Source of the DNA: Microlunatus parietis
GTDB lineage: Bacteria > Actinomycetota > Actinomycetes > Propionibacteriales > Propionibacteriaceae
Length of the DNA: 64,000 nucleotides
Direction: 5' to 3'
Assembly (NCBI RefSeq): GCF_013407955.1
Contig: NZ_JACCBU010000001.1
Location: 5,146,001-5,210,000 of the forward strand
A program made the position numbers and the translations under genes. Of this stretch, positions 63,637 through 64,000 are shown in pieces (the first letter of the stretch is position 1; the number at the start of each line of letters is the position of its first letter). Below the pieces are notes generated by a model. It was not told where the DNA came from and did no database searches. It worked only from the letters and a program-made list of their open reading frames with translations.

Positions 63637-64000
63637 CGCCCGGCGGCAGACCGAGCAGGGCGGCGAGCTTGGGCCAGGCCTGCTGGCCGAGGGCGGCGTC
63701 GGCGGCCGGGGTGCCGCCGCGGGCCATGGCCTGGCCACCGGTGGCGATCGGTTCGTCGGGCAGGATCGTCCGGTGGCCGGCGTCGGGGGCGGTGATGATC
63801 ATGGTGTCCAGGCCGGCTGACCGGCGGCGCTCGGCGATCCGGTGCGCATGATCAACTGAGGGCCAGACCCGGTCGTCGCCGCCGGCCACCAGCAGCACGT
63901 TCGGAATCCGCTCCACGGGGATGGTCGCGGTGGCCCGAAGCTCGGGATCGGCGTGCTCCCAGGAGATCCGGTAGAGCTCGCGATAGGCGGGCGGGTCGGT
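63617..64000 (-). CDS. BAAT/acyl-CoA thioesterase-like alpha/beta hydrolase, C-terminal part
   Basis: Reading frame open to the window edge, so the N-terminal part with the nucleophile is not seen. The ~127 visible residues have PAYRELYRISWEHADPE, IPNVLLVAGGDDRVWPS (acid residue) and TAPDAGHRTILPDEP (catalytic His), a pattern of the BAAT C-terminal/dienelactone hydrolase-like group. Its last codons (VFHVT, stop) are formed by the repeat hairpin at 63610-63636. Substrate unknown. Confidence 0.75.
   Translation of the reverse strand, partial: TDPPAYRELYRISWEHADPELRATATIPVERIPNVLLVAGGDDRVWPSVDHAHRIAERRRSAGLDTMIITAPDAGHRTILPDEPIATGGQAMARGGTPAADAALGQQAWPKLAALLGLPPGAVFHVT

Overview
The window is a roughly 70% GC chromosomal segment from an actinobacterium. 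Support comes from strong GC3 coding bias, many GTG/TTG starts, dense ATGA/GTGA stop-start overlaps, a sucCD ... perM-purN-purH-DUF3017 order like that around Rv0951-Rv0957 of Mycobacterium tuberculosis, and a CUT1 sugar transporter without its own ATPase. A propionibacterial (Microlunatus-like) affiliation is a guess. I see no rRNA, tRNA, CRISPR array, prophage or insertion sequence.

Layout. 1-11134: sucCD; a frameshifted NUDIX gene; a small membrane protein/XRE regulator/DUF4386 module behind an operator-like dyad; an MFS exporter; a PknH-like sensor membrane protein; then perM-purN-purH-DUF3017. 11157-11230: first copy of a 74-bp double-hairpin repeat. 11270-16771: a GH35 glycosidase, four tandem DUF4190 membrane proteins, and mdh. 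16893-27165: a GxDLY/SGNH esterase, then a tightly coupled six-gene metal locus (FecCD permease, ATPase, lipoprotein, CobN-like chelatase, ChlI AAA subunit, ChlD VWA subunit) behind a Fur/Zur-like box. 27178-41000: APH(6)-like kinase, UDP-glucose dehydrogenase, double GNAT protein, CNNM/CBS membrane protein, trpS, an aminotransferase-free run of small enzymes (phosphotransferase, serine hydrolase, GNAT, PNPOx-like), a two-gene ABC exporter and a VOC protein. 41071-41728: a decayed AbiEi/DUF559 gene and a long inverted repeat. 41743-50925: an M20 amidohydrolase, a BmpA-type nucleoside ABC importer, and a convergent cdd-add-sialidase operon, together forming a nucleoside uptake/salvage block. 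50968-52752: metG. 52838-62642: a divergent catabolic locus with a GntR regulator, sugar ABC importer, two different enolase-superfamily dehydratases and three dehydrogenases, predicted to consume an unidentified acid sugar. 62685-64000: a zinc metallopeptidase, the second copy of the 74-bp repeat, and the C-terminal part of a BAAT-like hydrolase.

The most interesting signals are the metal/chelatase locus with a His/Asp repeat in ChlD, the acid-sugar locus, the 74-bp repeat pair, and a very high density (about 140 by hand count) of the palindrome TGATCA. TGATCA often recruits rare codons such as TTG and recalls the cyanobacterial HIP1 palindrome.
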